A stretch of 64,000 nt of DNA from Pseudotabrizicola sp051200875 (lineage in GTDB: Bacteria > Pseudomonadota > Alphaproteobacteria > Rhodobacterales > Rhodobacteraceae), in contig NZ_CP195191.1 of the NCBI RefSeq assembly GCF_051200875.1, positions 682,001 through 746,000 on the forward strand. The letters run 5' to 3'. A model generated the notes under the pieces. It was not told the DNA's origin, did not search any database, and worked only from the letters and a program-made list of their open reading frames with translations. Positions 17,105 through 26,489 of the stretch are shown here, piece after piece. A program made the position numbers and the translations under genes. Numbering within the stretch: the stretch's first letter is position 1; each line of letters begins with the position of its first letter.

Positions 17105-17523
17105 GTGCTGAGGTAACGAAGCGGTTCAGAATAGCTACATCGGCTGCGTTGTTTTGCATTGTATCCGTTGTTGGCGCCCATGCGAAAACCGTGCGTTGTG
17201 AAACAACTTCAAAGACCGATAAATTCGTTCCGGATTGGATTGAGTACACGGTTCGGGAAACCGATGTCGACGTAAAGGATTCGGTTCAGAAGCAATATCA
17301 GGCACCCTGGCAACCGGGCAGGGTTTCGGCGCAAACCGCAAAACGGACGACGATCGCTTGGGATGTAGGGCCCATCAACTCTGACAGGTTCTGGCGACCA
17401 GCACCGCTGCAGATGCGATTGAGCCATTTTTCAGATGGGAGTTTTCGCCTGACCATCGCTGCGCCCCAACTGAAGTATGCAAACAACCAAGGCGCGATTG
17501 AAGGCCAAGGGCGCTGCAAATAA
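17101..17523 (+). CDS. Secreted protein, second of a tandem paralogous pair
   Basis: 140-aa protein whose ATG overlaps the stop of its paralogue. A signal peptide covers about 1-27 (AALFCIVSVVGAHA|K). The mature part has Cys in TVRCE and a terminal GRCK, and the same spaced motifs as its neighbour (VPDWIEY, GPINSD, LSHFSDGS). Overall identity to the paralogue is low outside these motifs, so the duplication is old. Function is unknown; a small periplasmic beta-rich protein is likely. It ends tail to tail with the LOG-family gene. Confidence 0.75.
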   Translation: MSAEVTKRFRIATSAALFCIVSVVGAHAKTVRCETTSKTDKFVPDWIEYTVRETDVDVKDSVQKQYQAPWQPGRVSAQTAKRTTIAWDVGPINSDRFWRPAPLQMRLSHFSDGSFRLTIAAPQLKYANNQGAIEGQGRCK

Positions 17524-17536
17524 TGAAGTTTACGGT

Positions 17537-18091
17537 TCAGCCAAAGGCGCTGGACAAGAGTTCCTCAAGCTCGGCTACATTGGCCACTGCGCGGAAATGC
17601 GAAAGTGTCGTATCCTCAGCAAATCCGCTGGCGACCACATGCTTCATTAACTGGATCAAATGATCCCAGTAACCGTCTGTATTCAATAAGAAGATCGGCT
17701 TTTGGTGAAGCCCTATCTGACGCCAGGTCAGGACTTCAAAAAACTCGTCCAGACTTCCAGATCCACCGGGCAAAACCACGATGGCATCTGAGTTCATGAA
17801 CATCACCTTCTTGCGCTCATGCATATCCTCGGTGATGACCAGTTGCGTAAGATCGCGTTTGCCAACTTCGCGCCGCATGAGATGTGTCGGGATAACACCC
17901 ATGGTTGCAGCCCCGGCTGATTGAGCTGATCGTGCGACTTCTCCCATGAGGCCAACATCCCCGGCACCATAAACGAGTCGCCAACCGTTGCGAGCAATCA
18001 TCGCCCCGGTTTCTTGCGCTGCTGCTGCATACGTAGGGCTGTTTCCGTGCCGCGACCCGCAAAACACACACACAGAACGTAGTAAAGTCAT
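17537..18091 (-). CDS. LOG family protein (TIGR00730, Rossmann fold)
   Basis: 184-aa protein with the family motifs VCVFCGSRHGN, LVYGAGDVGLMGEVA and PGGSGSLDEFFEVLTWRQIG (the usual PGGxGTxxE with Ser for Thr). Members release adenine-type bases from nucleotide monophosphates (cytokinin riboside 5'-monophosphate phosphoribohydrolase, or AMP nucleosidase-like). The physiological substrate in bacteria is often unclear. The ATG at 18091 begins the family domain; 73 upstream codons of low-complexity sequence are rejected as non-coding. Confidence 0.9.
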   Translation of the reverse strand: MTLLRSVCVFCGSRHGNSPTYAAAAQETGAMIARNGWRLVYGAGDVGLMGEVARSAQSAGAATMGVIPTHLMRREVGKRDLTQLVITEDMHERKKVMFMNSDAIVVLPGGSGSLDEFFEVLTWRQIGLHQKPIFLLNTDGYWDHLIQLMKHVVASGFAEDTTLSHFRAVANVAELEELLSSAFG

Positions 18092-18215
18092 CGAAACACC
18101 CAGCCCTTTTTCATTTGCCTTTGTCGGGGATTGGGGGTTCCTATGCAAGGGCAAGTCGGGCAGGAAAAGCACGGCAGAACCGGAAAATCCGGTCGGGGGA
18201 AGAACGGGGATAGGA

Positions 18216-19724
18216 ATGACCACTGGAAACGCTATGGGGGGCGGAGCCAAGGCCGCTATTGCGGTTTTGGGACTTGTTGGTATTGCCGTTTTGGGCAATT
18301 TCATCTTCATGCCGGATCAAGCGACCGCGCCGGTGCCTGCAGCAAATTTGACGTCGGCTCCAGCGCCAGAGACTGCTGCGGCTGCAAGCGACGAACCCGC
18401 CTCAAGTGCGCCTTCGGCATCGCCCAGTACGCCAGAGGTTTCCGAAGCGACCGAGGCCACATCTTCCGTACATTCAGTGACCATTGAAAACTGGCGCGTC
18501 GAGCCAGATGGGGCAGGGCTTATCTCTGGGCGGTCTGCGCCGCTTTCCCTGCTTTCAGTGCTGATTGACGGGGCGAAGATCTCTGAGGGAGCGGCGACGG
18601 CGGCTGGCGACTTTGTACTCTTGTTTACGCTCCCACCGAACGACAAACCGAGTCTGATGACCGTAGAGGCGAGTCTGCCGGACGGAACCAGACTTCCTGG
18701 ACCTGCTGCGATTGCATTGGCTCCAATTGCGGGGTCGGACGTCGTGGCCGCTGCTGTAGAACCAGCCGCCGTCGCGGAACCAGAGGGTGCCGCAGTGGCA
18801 GAGCCTAAGACGGCCCCGACGGCTGTCATGATTACGGACGAAGGCGCAAAGGTAGTCAGCGCTGTCCCTGAAGTTGTGGTCGGGGGCGTCACACCGGTGA
18901 CGATTGCGGCGATTGCCTATACACCGGAAGGACATGTTCAGCTTTCCGGTCTTGGAACAGCAGGTCAAACGGTTCGCCTTTATCTGAATAATGCCGCGGC
19001 CGCAGAGACTGCGGTTCTTGAGGATAGCAGCTGGCAAGTGGTGCTGACGGACACGGCTCCGGGCATTTACACGCTGCGAGCCGACCAGATTGATGCTTCT
19101 GGAAAGGTAACAGCCCGGTTTGAAACACCTTTCAAGCGGGAAACCACCGAAGCGTTGGCCTCATTGACCGGATCTAAAGTGGGACCTGCGGCTGGCGCCG
19201 GACCCGTAACCGAACCGCAAACCGTTGCATCAGAGCCATCGCCGTCAACGGCACTTGCCGAGACCGAGCCGGAAACACCAGCCACGGAACCGGTTTCTGT
19301 GGCGACCGCGGATGCCACGTCCGAACCTCCCTCGGCCGAAGCATCGACAGAAACAACCACGCCTGCTTTGCCGGATGCCACGGATGCCGCTGAGGTGATG
19401 GCACCTGATGCAGAGACAACGGCGCCGGGGCCGACCGCTTCGAATGCCCAACAACCGGCACCTACTGCGCCGCAGCCTATTGATGAAAGCCCATCTCAGG
19501 CGACAGCAACACAGCCTTCGCAGCCGGGCGCAGAAACGTCTGTGAACCAAGTGTTGCAAACGGTCTCCATCACTGTCCAGCCGGGATATTCGCTGTGGAA
19601 AATCGCGCGAGACACCTATGGGGACGGGATTCTTTATGTGCAGGTTTATGAGGCCAACAAGAACCAGATCGGCGACCCGGATCTGATCTATCCTGGACAG
19701 GTATTCGAGCTTCCCAGAAAATAG
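18216..19724 (+). CDS. Membrane-anchored protein with Ig-like and LysM domains
   Basis: 502-aa protein. One N-terminal membrane helix (about 12-32) is followed by Ala/Pro/Glu-rich linkers, two Ig-like stretches (about 85-160 and 225-310; the latter contains HVQLSGLGTAGQTVRLY) and a C-terminal LysM motif (about 449-500: VQPGYSLWKIARDTYGDG ... YPGQVFELP). The LysM should bind peptidoglycan in the periplasm, tethering the inner membrane to the wall. The ATG at 18216 follows GGGGATAGGA. It is divergent from the LOG gene, and the Atm1-type exporter lies 67 bases downstream. Confidence 0.88.
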   Translation: MTTGNAMGGGAKAAIAVLGLVGIAVLGNFIFMPDQATAPVPAANLTSAPAPETAAAASDEPASSAPSASPSTPEVSEATEATSSVHSVTIENWRVEPDGAGLISGRSAPLSLLSVLIDGAKISEGAATAAGDFVLLFTLPPNDKPSLMTVEASLPDGTRLPGPAAIALAPIAGSDVVAAAVEPAAVAEPEGAAVAEPKTAPTAVMITDEGAKVVSAVPEVVVGGVTPVTIAAIAYTPEGHVQLSGLGTAGQTVRLYLNNAAAAETAVLEDSSWQVVLTDTAPGIYTLRADQIDASGKVTARFETPFKRETTEALASLTGSKVGPAAGAGPVTEPQTVASEPSPSTALAETEPETPATEPVSVATADATSEPPSAEASTETTTPALPDATDAAEVMAPDAETTAPGPTASNAQQPAPTAPQPIDESPSQATATQPSQPGAETSVNQVLQTVSITVQPGYSLWKIARDTYGDGILYVQVYEANKNQIGDPDLIYPGQVFELPRK

Positions 19725-19791
19725 ATCTTCGCTGCGCGCTCTGGTCATTGGCTGCGCAAGCGCCTAGGTATTGGCGCGAAGCGAGGTTCCA

Positions 19792-21600
19792 ATGACTCAA
19801 AAGACCGATAATCCGGCCTCGGGCTGGCAAACGATCGTGCGCGTTATCCCCTATCTTTGGCCTAAAGATAAGGCTTGGGTTAAGCGTCGGGTGGTTATTT
19901 CCTTGTCGATGCTGGTATTCGCCAAGGTAATATCGGTCTCAACGCCGTTTCTCTACAAACAGGCAGTTGATGCGCTTGCAGGAGATGCACCTGACGCGGC
20001 TACGCTTTTGGGACTTTCTGCCGTTGGTTTAACGATTGCCTATGGTCTTGCCCGCCTTATGACCGTCGGGTTTCAAGAACTGCGGGATGCCGTCTTTGTA
20101 CGGGTTGGGCAGCGAGCCTTACGGCAATTGGCGCTTGAAACCTTTACACATATTCATCGGCTTTCCCTGCGTTATCACATCACCCGCAAGACGGGGGGAT
20201 TGAGCCGGATCATCGAGCGTGGCGTTAAAGGCGTCGATTTTCTGCTGCGGTTCATGCTTTTGTCAATCGGGCCGCTGATCCTTGAATTGACGATGGTTTC
20301 GATCATTTTTGCGGCGGTCTTCGGTCTGGCCTATTCCTTGGTGGTCGTTGTTGTCATCACGCTTTATGTGACCTTTACGTTCAAGGTCACGGAATGGCGC
20401 GTGAAGATACGGCGCGAGATGAACGCGCAGGATACCGATGCCAATCAGAAGGCCATCGACAGTCTGTTGAACTTCGAAACGGTCAAATACTTCAACGCCG
20501 AGGAAATGGAGGCAAAGCGCTATGATAGCGCGATGCAGCGCTATGAAACGGCTGCGGTGAAAACCGGCCTTTCCTTGGCTTTTCTTAACTTTGGTCAGGC
20601 GCTTTTGATCACGTCAGGTCTGGTCATCGTCATGGTCATGGCTGCTCGTGGAGTGCAGGCCGGAAATTTGACCGTTGGTGATTTCGTGATGGTGAATGCC
20701 TACATGATCCAGATCACCATGCCGCTGAACTTTCTTGGGACCGTTTATCGCGAAATTCGCCAAGCCTTGACCGATATGGGTGAGATGTTTGGTCTCTTGG
20801 GGCAGCCGGCAGAAGTGGTCGATAAGCCAGGCGCACGCGCCCTGGCTGTAAAGGGGGGCGCTGTGCATTTCGAAAATGTACAGTTCGATTATGACCCGTC
20901 GCGCCCAATTCTGAAGGGCATCAGCTTTGATGTTCAACCGGGGCAACGTGTGGCGCTGGTGGGCCCCTCCGGGTCCGGGAAGTCGACCATAGCCCGACTT
21001 CTGTTCCGCTTCTATGATGTGACGGGTGGGGCGATCCGTATTGACGGTCAAGACTTGCGTGATGTGACGCAAACGTCCATCCATTCGGAAATCGGCGTGG
21101 TTCCGCAGGACACTGTGCTGTTCAACGACACGATCTACTACAACATTGCCTATGGCCGCCCACATGCGACCCGCGAAGAAATCGAGCAAGCCGCAAAGGC
21201 TGCGCGCATTCATGATTTCATTCTGTCATTGCCAGAAGGGTATGAAACGACAGTTGGCGAGCGGGGTCTCAAGCTTTCCGGCGGTGAAAAGCAACGGGTC
21301 GGAATTGCGCGCACCTTGTTGAAGAATCCGCCAATCCTTATCCTTGACGAAGCCACCTCTGCGCTTGACACCCAAACCGAGCGTGACATTCAGGAAAGCT
21401 TGTTGCGCATGGGCGAGGGGCGAAGCGTCATCACCATTGCGCACAGGCTTTCGACGATCGCGGATGCTGACCAAATCATCGTTTTGGAGGCAGGCCAGAT
21501 CGTTGAACGCGGGACGCATGACGAGCTTTTGGACCGTGGCGGGCGCTATGCCGCCATGTGGGCGCGGCAATCCGCCGAAGAAGATGAGGCTGCCGCCTGA
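19792..21600 (+). CDS. ABC exporter of the Atm1/ABCB7 type (fused permease and ATPase)
   Basis: 602-aa half-transporter. The N-terminal membrane domain has about six helices (residues 35-310). The ATPase has Walker A GPSGSGKST at 391-399, Q-loop VVPQDTVLFN, signature LSGGEKQR near 495, Walker B ILILDEATSALD and an H-loop (AHRLSTI). YFNAEEMEAKRYD and the absence of N-terminal extensions place it with Atm1-like exporters of glutathione-linked sulfur or metal conjugates. The ATG at 19792 has GAGG upstream. It lies between the LysM and the YfgM-like gene. Confidence 0.92.
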   Translation: MTQKTDNPASGWQTIVRVIPYLWPKDKAWVKRRVVISLSMLVFAKVISVSTPFLYKQAVDALAGDAPDAATLLGLSAVGLTIAYGLARLMTVGFQELRDAVFVRVGQRALRQLALETFTHIHRLSLRYHITRKTGGLSRIIERGVKGVDFLLRFMLLSIGPLILELTMVSIIFAAVFGLAYSLVVVVVITLYVTFTFKVTEWRVKIRREMNAQDTDANQKAIDSLLNFETVKYFNAEEMEAKRYDSAMQRYETAAVKTGLSLAFLNFGQALLITSGLVIVMVMAARGVQAGNLTVGDFVMVNAYMIQITMPLNFLGTVYREIRQALTDMGEMFGLLGQPAEVVDKPGARALAVKGGAVHFENVQFDYDPSRPILKGISFDVQPGQRVALVGPSGSGKSTIARLLFRFYDVTGGAIRIDGQDLRDVTQTSIHSEIGVVPQDTVLFNDTIYYNIAYGRPHATREEIEQAAKAARIHDFILSLPEGYETTVGERGLKLSGGEKQRVGIARTLLKNPPILILDEATSALDTQTERDIQESLLRMGEGRSVITIAHRLSTIADADQIIVLEAGQIVERGTHDELLDRGGRYAAMWARQSAEEDEAAA

Positions 21601-21727
21601 CCTTGAGGGACGACCGCCGTGCCGTCCGGGCTTGGCAAGAGACAGCGCTTGCGTGTAAGACAAGACCGAGCATCCATGCCCCGGCACTGGGGCTGTTATC
21701 TGACCTGATTTCGAAAGCAGAAGTGAC

Positions 21728-22393
21728 GTGAGCAATCCCGAAAGTTTTATTGACGAAGTCACCGAAGAAGTTCGCCGCGACAGGCTCTTTGCCACATTCC
21801 GGAAATACGGATGGATCGGTGTTTTGCTTGTGGTCGCAGTTGTCGGGGGCTCTGCCTACAACGAGTGGAGCAAGGCGCGGGCAGAAGCCAGCGCCGAAGC
21901 CTTTGGCGATGCGTTGATAGATGCACTCGATCTGGGTGCGCCCGAGGATCGTCGCGCTGCGCTTGCGTCTATCCCGGCAGAAGATGGACAGAAGGCCATC
22001 CTTAATCTGGTTCTGGCGACGGATCCTGCCGAAAACCGGGAAGAAAGCCTGAAGGCCTTGGCCGCGTTGGAAGCAGATAGCAGCCAACCACAAGCCTACC
22101 GTGATTTGGCGACGCTGCGACGGGTAATTGTTTCCGGCAAAGATCTTTCAATTCAAGAACGGCGTGCTGCACTTGAGCCGATCGCGGTAGCAGGACGACC
22201 ATTCCGTCCGCTGGCGCTTGAGCAACTTGCATATCTTCTTTTGGAGGAAGGCAAGACGGACGAGGCTATCGCGGCCATGACAGCATTGACACAAGATCAA
22301 CAGTCACCGTCCAGTTTGCGGGGGCGTGTTGACCAGATGATTACGGTACTTGGGGGTAAGCCCGCATCGGTTGCCACCGGAAATGGCGGCTGA
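21728..22393 (+). CDS. YfgM-like inner-membrane TPR protein
   Basis: 221-aa protein starting at GTG. A cytoplasmic charged head (1-26) with SFIDEVTEEVRRDRL, one membrane helix (about 28-45) and a periplasmic helical, TPR-like domain match the YfgM family, which associates with SecYEG and periplasmic chaperones. Its neighbour bamB is the usual partner (yfgM-bamB-der in E. coli), which supports the call. Confidence 0.85.
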   Translation: MSNPESFIDEVTEEVRRDRLFATFRKYGWIGVLLVVAVVGGSAYNEWSKARAEASAEAFGDALIDALDLGAPEDRRAALASIPAEDGQKAILNLVLATDPAENREESLKALAALEADSSQPQAYRDLATLRRVIVSGKDLSIQERRAALEPIAVAGRPFRPLALEQLAYLLLEEGKTDEAIAAMTALTQDQQSPSSLRGRVDQMITVLGGKPASVATGNGG

Positions 22394-22459
22394 TCGTTTC
22401 ACCGGGTCGCTTGACGGCGCCCCAAGCAGCGGGAATTCTACCAAAAAGGGGCTTTTGGG

Positions 22460-23821
22460 GTGACACGGTTGGCTAGGCTTAAGCTGAATTTGGGAATGAC
22501 CGCGCTGGCCTCGGCGCTGCTTTTGATGGGTTGTGAACGAGAACTTATCCTTGAGGGAGAGCGTTTCCCGGTGCGAGCCGATTTGGACGCGTCGAAGGTT
22601 GTTGAGGGTGAGCCAGCTCCGGTTGCTCCAAGTGACCGCCCGGAGAACCAAAGTATTCCGATTTCTATTCCGGCGGCTTCGGCCAATTCGGAATGGACCC
22701 ACCGTGGCGGGAACGTCAGCCATTCCTCTCCGCATGGCCAACTTTCGTCCATGCCGCAGCGGATTTGGTCTGCCAATATTGGATCGGGTTCATCGAGGAA
22801 AAATCGTGTTGCCGCATCGCCCATCGTTGCAGGCGGACGTATCTTCACCATCGACAGCAATTCGCGGGTCGTTGCGACTGGAAGTAACGGAGCAACGCTG
22901 TGGCAGGCTGATCTGACGGCTCCTTTTGACAAGGGCGGTGACATCGCAGGCGGCGGTTTGGCGTTTGGTGCGGATGCCCTTTTTGCTGCAACAGCCTATG
23001 GAGAGCTTGTTTCACTTGAGCCATCGACGGGCATAGTTCAGTGGCGTCAGCGTCTGAATGGTCCGGTTGCGGGGGCGCCAAGCGTCGACGATGGCATGGT
23101 CTATCTTTCGACGCGCGATGGCGCAGGTTTCGCGGTAGACGCGAAATCCGGACAAGTTAAGTGGACAGTGAACGGTGCATCAAATGCCGCATCAGTCATG
23201 GCCTCCGCTTCTCCGGCCATTTTTGGGCGGAACGTCATATTCCCGTTTGCCAGCGGCGATATGGTCGCCGCTCTGAAATTGAACGGCACTCGTGTCTGGA
23301 GCGCTCCCGTCAGCGGCCAGCGTCCGGGACGCGGCTATCAGGGTATGACTGATTTGACGGGTGATCCGGTCGTAATCGGGGGCACCATTTATGCCGGTAG
23401 CGCCGCAGGGCGGACCGCAGCCATTGATGCCGGAACGGGTAAGCACCTTTGGACGGCGGTTGAAGGGGCGTTGAATCCTCCCTTGGTCTTTGGCGGATCA
23501 GTCTTCGTCGTGAACGACGAAGCGCGCTTGGTCAGGATGGATGCAGCCACCGGTGCGGTCATCTGGTCTGCAGAGATGCCTTATTTCCTGAAAGACAAGC
23601 CGAAGCGTCAAAAGAAGATCTATGCCCATTACGGCCCGGTGCTGGCGGGCGGCAGGGTGGTCGTTGCCTCTTCCGATGGGCTTTTGCGGCTGTTTGATCC
23701 CACCAATGGTGAGTTGGTTCAGACCGTCGATATCCCCGGCGGCGCCGCTTCTGCACCCGCCTTGGCGGGCGGGGTGCTTTACGTCGTTTCCACGAATGGG
23801 CAACTTCACGCTTTCCGTTGA
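22460..23821 (+). CDS. bamB: Outer membrane assembly lipoprotein BamB (PQQ-like beta-propeller)
   Basis: 453-aa lipoprotein. The signal peptide ends in a lipobox LLMGC with Cys25 as lipidation site. A linker (about 26-90) is followed by an eight-bladed propeller with repeated Gly-x-x-x-W blade motifs (VQWRQRLNG, VKWTVNG, LWTAVEG, VIWSAEMP). As part of the BAM complex it binds BamA at the outer membrane. It starts at GTG; its AAGGGG Shine-Dalgarno lies in the loop of a small CCAAAA/TTTTGG hairpin. It sits between yfgM-like and der, as in many proteobacteria. Confidence 0.92.
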   Translation: MTRLARLKLNLGMTALASALLLMGCERELILEGERFPVRADLDASKVVEGEPAPVAPSDRPENQSIPISIPAASANSEWTHRGGNVSHSSPHGQLSSMPQRIWSANIGSGSSRKNRVAASPIVAGGRIFTIDSNSRVVATGSNGATLWQADLTAPFDKGGDIAGGGLAFGADALFAATAYGELVSLEPSTGIVQWRQRLNGPVAGAPSVDDGMVYLSTRDGAGFAVDAKSGQVKWTVNGASNAASVMASASPAIFGRNVIFPFASGDMVAALKLNGTRVWSAPVSGQRPGRGYQGMTDLTGDPVVIGGTIYAGSAAGRTAAIDAGTGKHLWTAVEGALNPPLVFGGSVFVVNDEARLVRMDAATGAVIWSAEMPYFLKDKPKRQKKIYAHYGPVLAGGRVVVASSDGLLRLFDPTNGELVQTVDIPGGAASAPALAGGVLYVVSTNGQLHAFR

Positions 23822-23882
23822 AGGAATTCCCCTGTAAAGGGGTCGGCTTGAGACAGATCTGACTAGACAGGCATCCAGAGCC

Positions 23883-25343
23883 ATGAGCTTTACCCTCGCC
23901 ATCGTGGGCCGCCCCAACGTGGGCAAATCGACACTGTTCAACAGGCTGGTCGGCAAGAAACTGGCGTTGGTTGATGACCAACCGGGTGTCACGCGGGATT
24001 TGCGCGAAGGGGACGCCAAGCTGTTTGACCTGCGGTTCACGGTCATCGACACGGCTGGCCTGGAAGAAGTTACCGATGACAGCCTTCAGGGCCGGATGCG
24101 TCGGTTGACCGAAAAGGCCGTTGATCTTGCGGATATCTGTCTGTTTCTGATTGACGGTCGCGTGGGGGTCACGCCCTCGGACGAGGTCTTTGCCGACATT
24201 CTGCGTAAGAAGGCTGCGCGCGTCATTTTGGGCGTTAATAAGGCTGAAGGCCGTGCTGGCGAAGACGGCGCACTTGAGGCCTGGAGCCTCGGTCTGGGAG
24301 AGCCGCTTAGGGTTTCTGCCGAACATGGTGAAGGCATGGATGATCTTTACCACATTCTGAAACCGCTGGAAGGCGAATTTGCCGAACGCGAGGCGATGAA
24401 CACGCCCGTTGTTGATGAAGATATTTCGGAAGAAGACGCCGAGAACGAAGTCGATGAAACGGCGCATTATCCGACAGCAAAGAAGCCTTTGCAGATTGCC
24501 GTAATCGGCCGCCCAAATGCCGGGAAGTCCACTCTGATCAACAAGATTCTTGGGGAAGATCGTCTGCTGACAGGGCCAGAAGCCGGCATTACCCGAGATG
24601 CGATTTCGGTCCGAACGGATTGGATGGGCACTCCTGTTCGCGTGTTTGATACCGCCGGGATGAGGAAAAAGGCGAAAGTCACTGAAAAGCTGGAGAAGCT
24701 TTCAGTGGCAGATGGCTTGCGCGCCGTTCGCTTTGCTGAGGTTGTCGTGGTCCTGCTGGACGTGGAAATTCCGTTTGAACAGCAAGATCTTCGGATCGCT
24801 GACTTTGCCGAGACAGAAGGCCGCGCTGTGGTTGTTGCGGTCAACAAGTGGGATCTGGAAGACGACAAGCAAGAAAAGCTGGCCGATCTGAAGGAAATGT
24901 TTGAGCGGCTGTTGCCCCAGTTGCGCGGTGCGCCGCTGATCACCGTATCTGCGAAGACCGGACGCGGTCTGGATCGTTTGCACGACGCTATCCGCCGGGC
25001 CCATGACGTATGGAACCGTCGCATTCCGACGGCCCGTCTGAACACGTGGCTGGGTGCCATGACCGAAGCGCACCCGCCACCGGCGCCCGGCGGCCACAGG
25101 ATCAAGTTGAAATTCATTACACAGGCAAAAACCCGGCCGCCGGGATTTGTGGTGAAATGTTCACGGCCGGATGAATTGCCGGAAAGCTACAAACGCTATC
25201 TGGTCAACGGTCTGCGCGACCACTTTGATATGCCTGGAACACCGATCCGTCTGTTCTTCAGGGGGCAGGGCAATGAGAACCCTTGGAAAGAGCGCAAGTT
25301 CCATACCCCAAGCCGTCTGCGCAAACATATGGAGAAGAAGTAG
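23883..25343 (+). CDS. der: Ribosome assembly GTPase Der (EngA)
   Basis: 486-aa protein with two tandem G domains: GRPNVGKST with DTAG near the N-terminus, and GRPNAGKST with DTAGMRKKAKV in the middle. A C-terminal KH-like domain follows (about 370-480). NKWD and SAKTGRGLD complete the second G domain. The two domains are joined by an acidic linker. Der acts in 50S subunit maturation. The ATG at 23883 is eight bases into a clear start region. Confidence 0.97.
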   Translation: MSFTLAIVGRPNVGKSTLFNRLVGKKLALVDDQPGVTRDLREGDAKLFDLRFTVIDTAGLEEVTDDSLQGRMRRLTEKAVDLADICLFLIDGRVGVTPSDEVFADILRKKAARVILGVNKAEGRAGEDGALEAWSLGLGEPLRVSAEHGEGMDDLYHILKPLEGEFAEREAMNTPVVDEDISEEDAENEVDETAHYPTAKKPLQIAVIGRPNAGKSTLINKILGEDRLLTGPEAGITRDAISVRTDWMGTPVRVFDTAGMRKKAKVTEKLEKLSVADGLRAVRFAEVVVVLLDVEIPFEQQDLRIADFAETEGRAVVVAVNKWDLEDDKQEKLADLKEMFERLLPQLRGAPLITVSAKTGRGLDRLHDAIRRAHDVWNRRIPTARLNTWLGAMTEAHPPPAPGGHRIKLKFITQAKTRPPGFVVKCSRPDELPESYKRYLVNGLRDHFDMPGTPIRLFFRGQGNENPWKERKFHTPSRLRKHMEKK

Positions 25344-25463
25344 CCGTGCAGCGAGCCTTTGCCTCACGCCGCGTCTTTTCTTCCTTGGTGCGCCATGTTA
25401 CGGACGCGCCGCAAAGTTCACGAGGCAGGGCCAGTGCCCTGACCAAAATCAGGAGACGCCGCT

Positions 25464-25886
25464 ATGGCCATCGAACGTACACTTTCCATAATCAAGCCGG
25501 ATGCCACGAAGCGCAATCTGACCGGCAAGATCGTTGCCAAGTTTGAAGAAGCCGGGCTGCGCGTCGTTGCTTCCAAGCGCATCCACCTTTCGCCCGCTCA
25601 GGCTGGCCAGTTCTACGCTGAACACAAAGAGCGCCCCTTCTATGGCGAACTCTGCAGCTTTATGGCTTCCGAGCCTGTTGTGGTGCAGGTTCTTGAAGGC
25701 GAAAGCGCGATTGCAAAGAACCGTGAAGTGATGGGCGCAACCGACCCGGCTCAGGCTGCTGACGGCACGATCCGCAAGGAATTCGCTTTGTCCAAAGGCG
25801 AAAACTCGGTTCACGGTTCGGACAGCCCGGAATCGGCCGCCCGCGAAATCGCTTTCTTCTTCTCGGGTCTCGAGCTGGTAGGCTAA
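25464..25886 (+). CDS. ndk: Nucleoside diphosphate kinase
   Basis: 140-aa enzyme that phosphorylates NDPs through a phosphohistidine. The active-site His117 lies in ENSVHGSDS. The N-terminal ERTLSIIKPDA and GATDPAQA motifs are intact. AGGAG lies upstream of the ATG. It stands alone, 120 bases after der, and is followed by paired inverted repeats. Confidence 0.97.
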   Translation: MAIERTLSIIKPDATKRNLTGKIVAKFEEAGLRVVASKRIHLSPAQAGQFYAEHKERPFYGELCSFMASEPVVVQVLEGESAIAKNREVMGATDPAQAADGTIRKEFALSKGENSVHGSDSPESAAREIAFFFSGLELVG

Positions 25887-25906
25887 TGCCTGCTCGCGCG
25901 GCACAG

Positions 25907-25950
25907 CCCGGAATTTTGAAAGTCCGGGCAAATTTCTTTGAAGAAATTTG
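25907..25950. terminator. Double inverted repeat between convergent genes
   Basis: GCCCGGA/TCCGGGC hairpin (25907-25930) is followed at once by a 20-base perfect palindrome with arms AAATTTCTT/AAGAAATTT (25931-25950). The second part supplies T-rich sequence on both strands, so the pair probably terminates both ndk and the TfoX-like gene. Confidence 0.55.
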
Positions 25951-25953
25951 GCG

Positions 25954-26295
25954 TTAGCCGTGCCGTTCGACAACACCAAAGAACTGAAGGGCCGTTTCCA
26001 GATCGGAGCGGCCTTTTTCTTTGGTGCCGATCAAACTGGCTTTGATTGCGTCGAAACGTTTGCGAAGGGCCTTTTTCTCTTCTCCCTTGCAGTCATTCCA
26101 AGGTCGCCCCTGTAGCCCCATCACCAAGACGTAGTAGCCGATAAAATGGGGCTGAGTGCCTGAGAGCAAAAGCCTCCGATAGGCCTCATCCGCGCCGAGT
26201 TCTCTTATCTCTTCGGCACTATGAATGCCTGCCCGCGCGTAGGCCGCTTCCGAAGCAGGTCCGAGATTTGGGATAGTGGAGACAGGTTCGGGCAT
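25954..26295 (-). CDS. TfoX C-terminal domain protein
   Basis: 113-aa protein with the helix-hairpin-helix-like fold of the TfoX C-terminal domain: PVSTIPNLGPASEAAYARAG, then EEIRELGADEAYRRL. It lacks the TfoX N-terminal domain, as is common for stand-alone members. In the wider family TfoX is linked to competence, but no such role is shown for these proteins. The ATG at 26295 is chosen because the 97-codon extension of the open frame overlaps a different small gene (26367-26489). Confidence 0.85.
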   Translation of the reverse strand: MPEPVSTIPNLGPASEAAYARAGIHSAEEIRELGADEAYRRLLLSGTQPHFIGYYVLVMGLQGRPWNDCKGEEKKALRKRFDAIKASLIGTKEKGRSDLETALQFFGVVERHG

Positions 26296-26366
26296 GAAGG
26301 TACCAAGAATCGAAACAGGGCCAGCGTCGTCGCCAGCCCTGTAAAGATCAAGTTCTGAAAAATGTA

Positions 26367-26489
26367 CTAAATTGATGCCCAGTCTTTGAAAACCTGGCTG
26401 CCAGCTTGCTGCTGAGCGGTTGAACCGCCTTGCTGTTGCTGTTGCTGCCCTTGCTGGTGGCTGGGCGTAGAGTTCTGTTGCGTGGCCAT
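26367..26489 (-). CDS. Gln-rich small protein, 40 aa
   Basis: An ATG six bases after GGAG opens a 41-codon frame. The product is very rich in glutamine (14 of 40 residues, with one run of six), lacks a signal peptide or membrane helix, and ends in QVFKDWASI. It lies 71 bases upstream of the TfoX-like gene on the same strand. No family is recognised. The good RBS, the sharp Gln composition and a non-repetitive aromatic C-terminus favour a real gene; a slipping CAG/CAA repeat in non-coding DNA is the alternative. Confidence 0.5.
   Translation of the reverse strand: MATQQNSTPSHQQGQQQQQQGGSTAQQQAGSQVFKDWASI

Noticed and set aside
18092..18310. N-terminal extension of the LOG gene
   Set aside because: Pro-rich low-complexity sequence antisense to the start of the LysM gene; the family domain begins at the ATG at 18091.
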